A stretch of DNA of 5,983 bases, taken from Syntrophales bacterium. Lineage in GTDB: Bacteria; Desulfobacterota; Syntrophia; Syntrophales; UBA2210. The position numbers were made by a program, and so were the translations under genes. Of this stretch, positions 5,741 through 5,983 are shown piece by piece (within the stretch, counting starts at the first letter, position 1; each line of letters starts with the position of its first letter). The stretch lies in assembly GCA_028715865.1 (NCBI GenBank), contig JAQUQY010000095.1, positions 1-5,983 of the forward strand. The letters run 5' to 3'. Under the pieces are notes generated by a model that saw only the letters and a list, made by a program, of their open reading frames with translations, searched no databases and was not told where the DNA came from.

Positions 5741-5983
<243 letters not shown>

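Overview
The window is a block of core bacterial chromosome. Every gene I can support lies on the minus strand, so it reads from high to low coordinates: 23S rRNA 3' end, 5S rRNA, intrinsic terminator, yebC, ruvC, ruvA, ruvB, queH, lpxC, and a DUF4390-type envelope protein gene. LpxC implies a Gram-negative, lipid A-making organism. The order yebC-ruvC-ruvA-ruvB, together with lpxC followed by a DUF4390 protein and an iron-sulfur-type QueH, resembles Desulfobacterota (former Deltaproteobacteria, for example Syntrophobacterales- or Geobacter-like lineages). That placement rests on gene order and protein character only and is moderately confident.

Right end (5544-5983): an rRNA operon finishes here. 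The last ~240 nt of 23S and a complete 5S are present, separated by an AT-rich spacer of ~80 nt with no tRNA. A textbook intrinsic terminator (10-bp stem, UUCG loop, U-tract) follows 5S. A plausible sigma-70 promoter for yebC begins within the terminator's T-rich tail.

Middle (1945-5439): a compact run that is probably one transcript. YebC is a translation factor of the TACO1 family. RuvC is the Holliday-junction resolvase. RuvA and RuvB form the branch-migration motor that feeds junctions to RuvC. QueH is the last-step enzyme of queuosine tRNA modification. Gaps are 46, -1 (TAATG overlap), 17 and 28 nt. All catalytic and binding residues I looked for are intact.

Left end (4-1944): a 202-nt gap holding short direct repeats precedes lpxC, the committed step of lipid A synthesis. 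A second gap of 182 nt, with a possible promoter and small inverted repeats, precedes a secreted DUF4390 protein of unknown function, complete to its stop at the window edge.

I see no mobile element, CRISPR array, prophage or defence system, and no strong case for a new system. The points most worth a second look are a polyproline run beside the RuvC catalytic aspartate, directly downstream of the polyproline-stall factor YebC; the untidy start and leader of the DUF4390 gene; queH riding on the ruv operon; and the repeats before lpxC.
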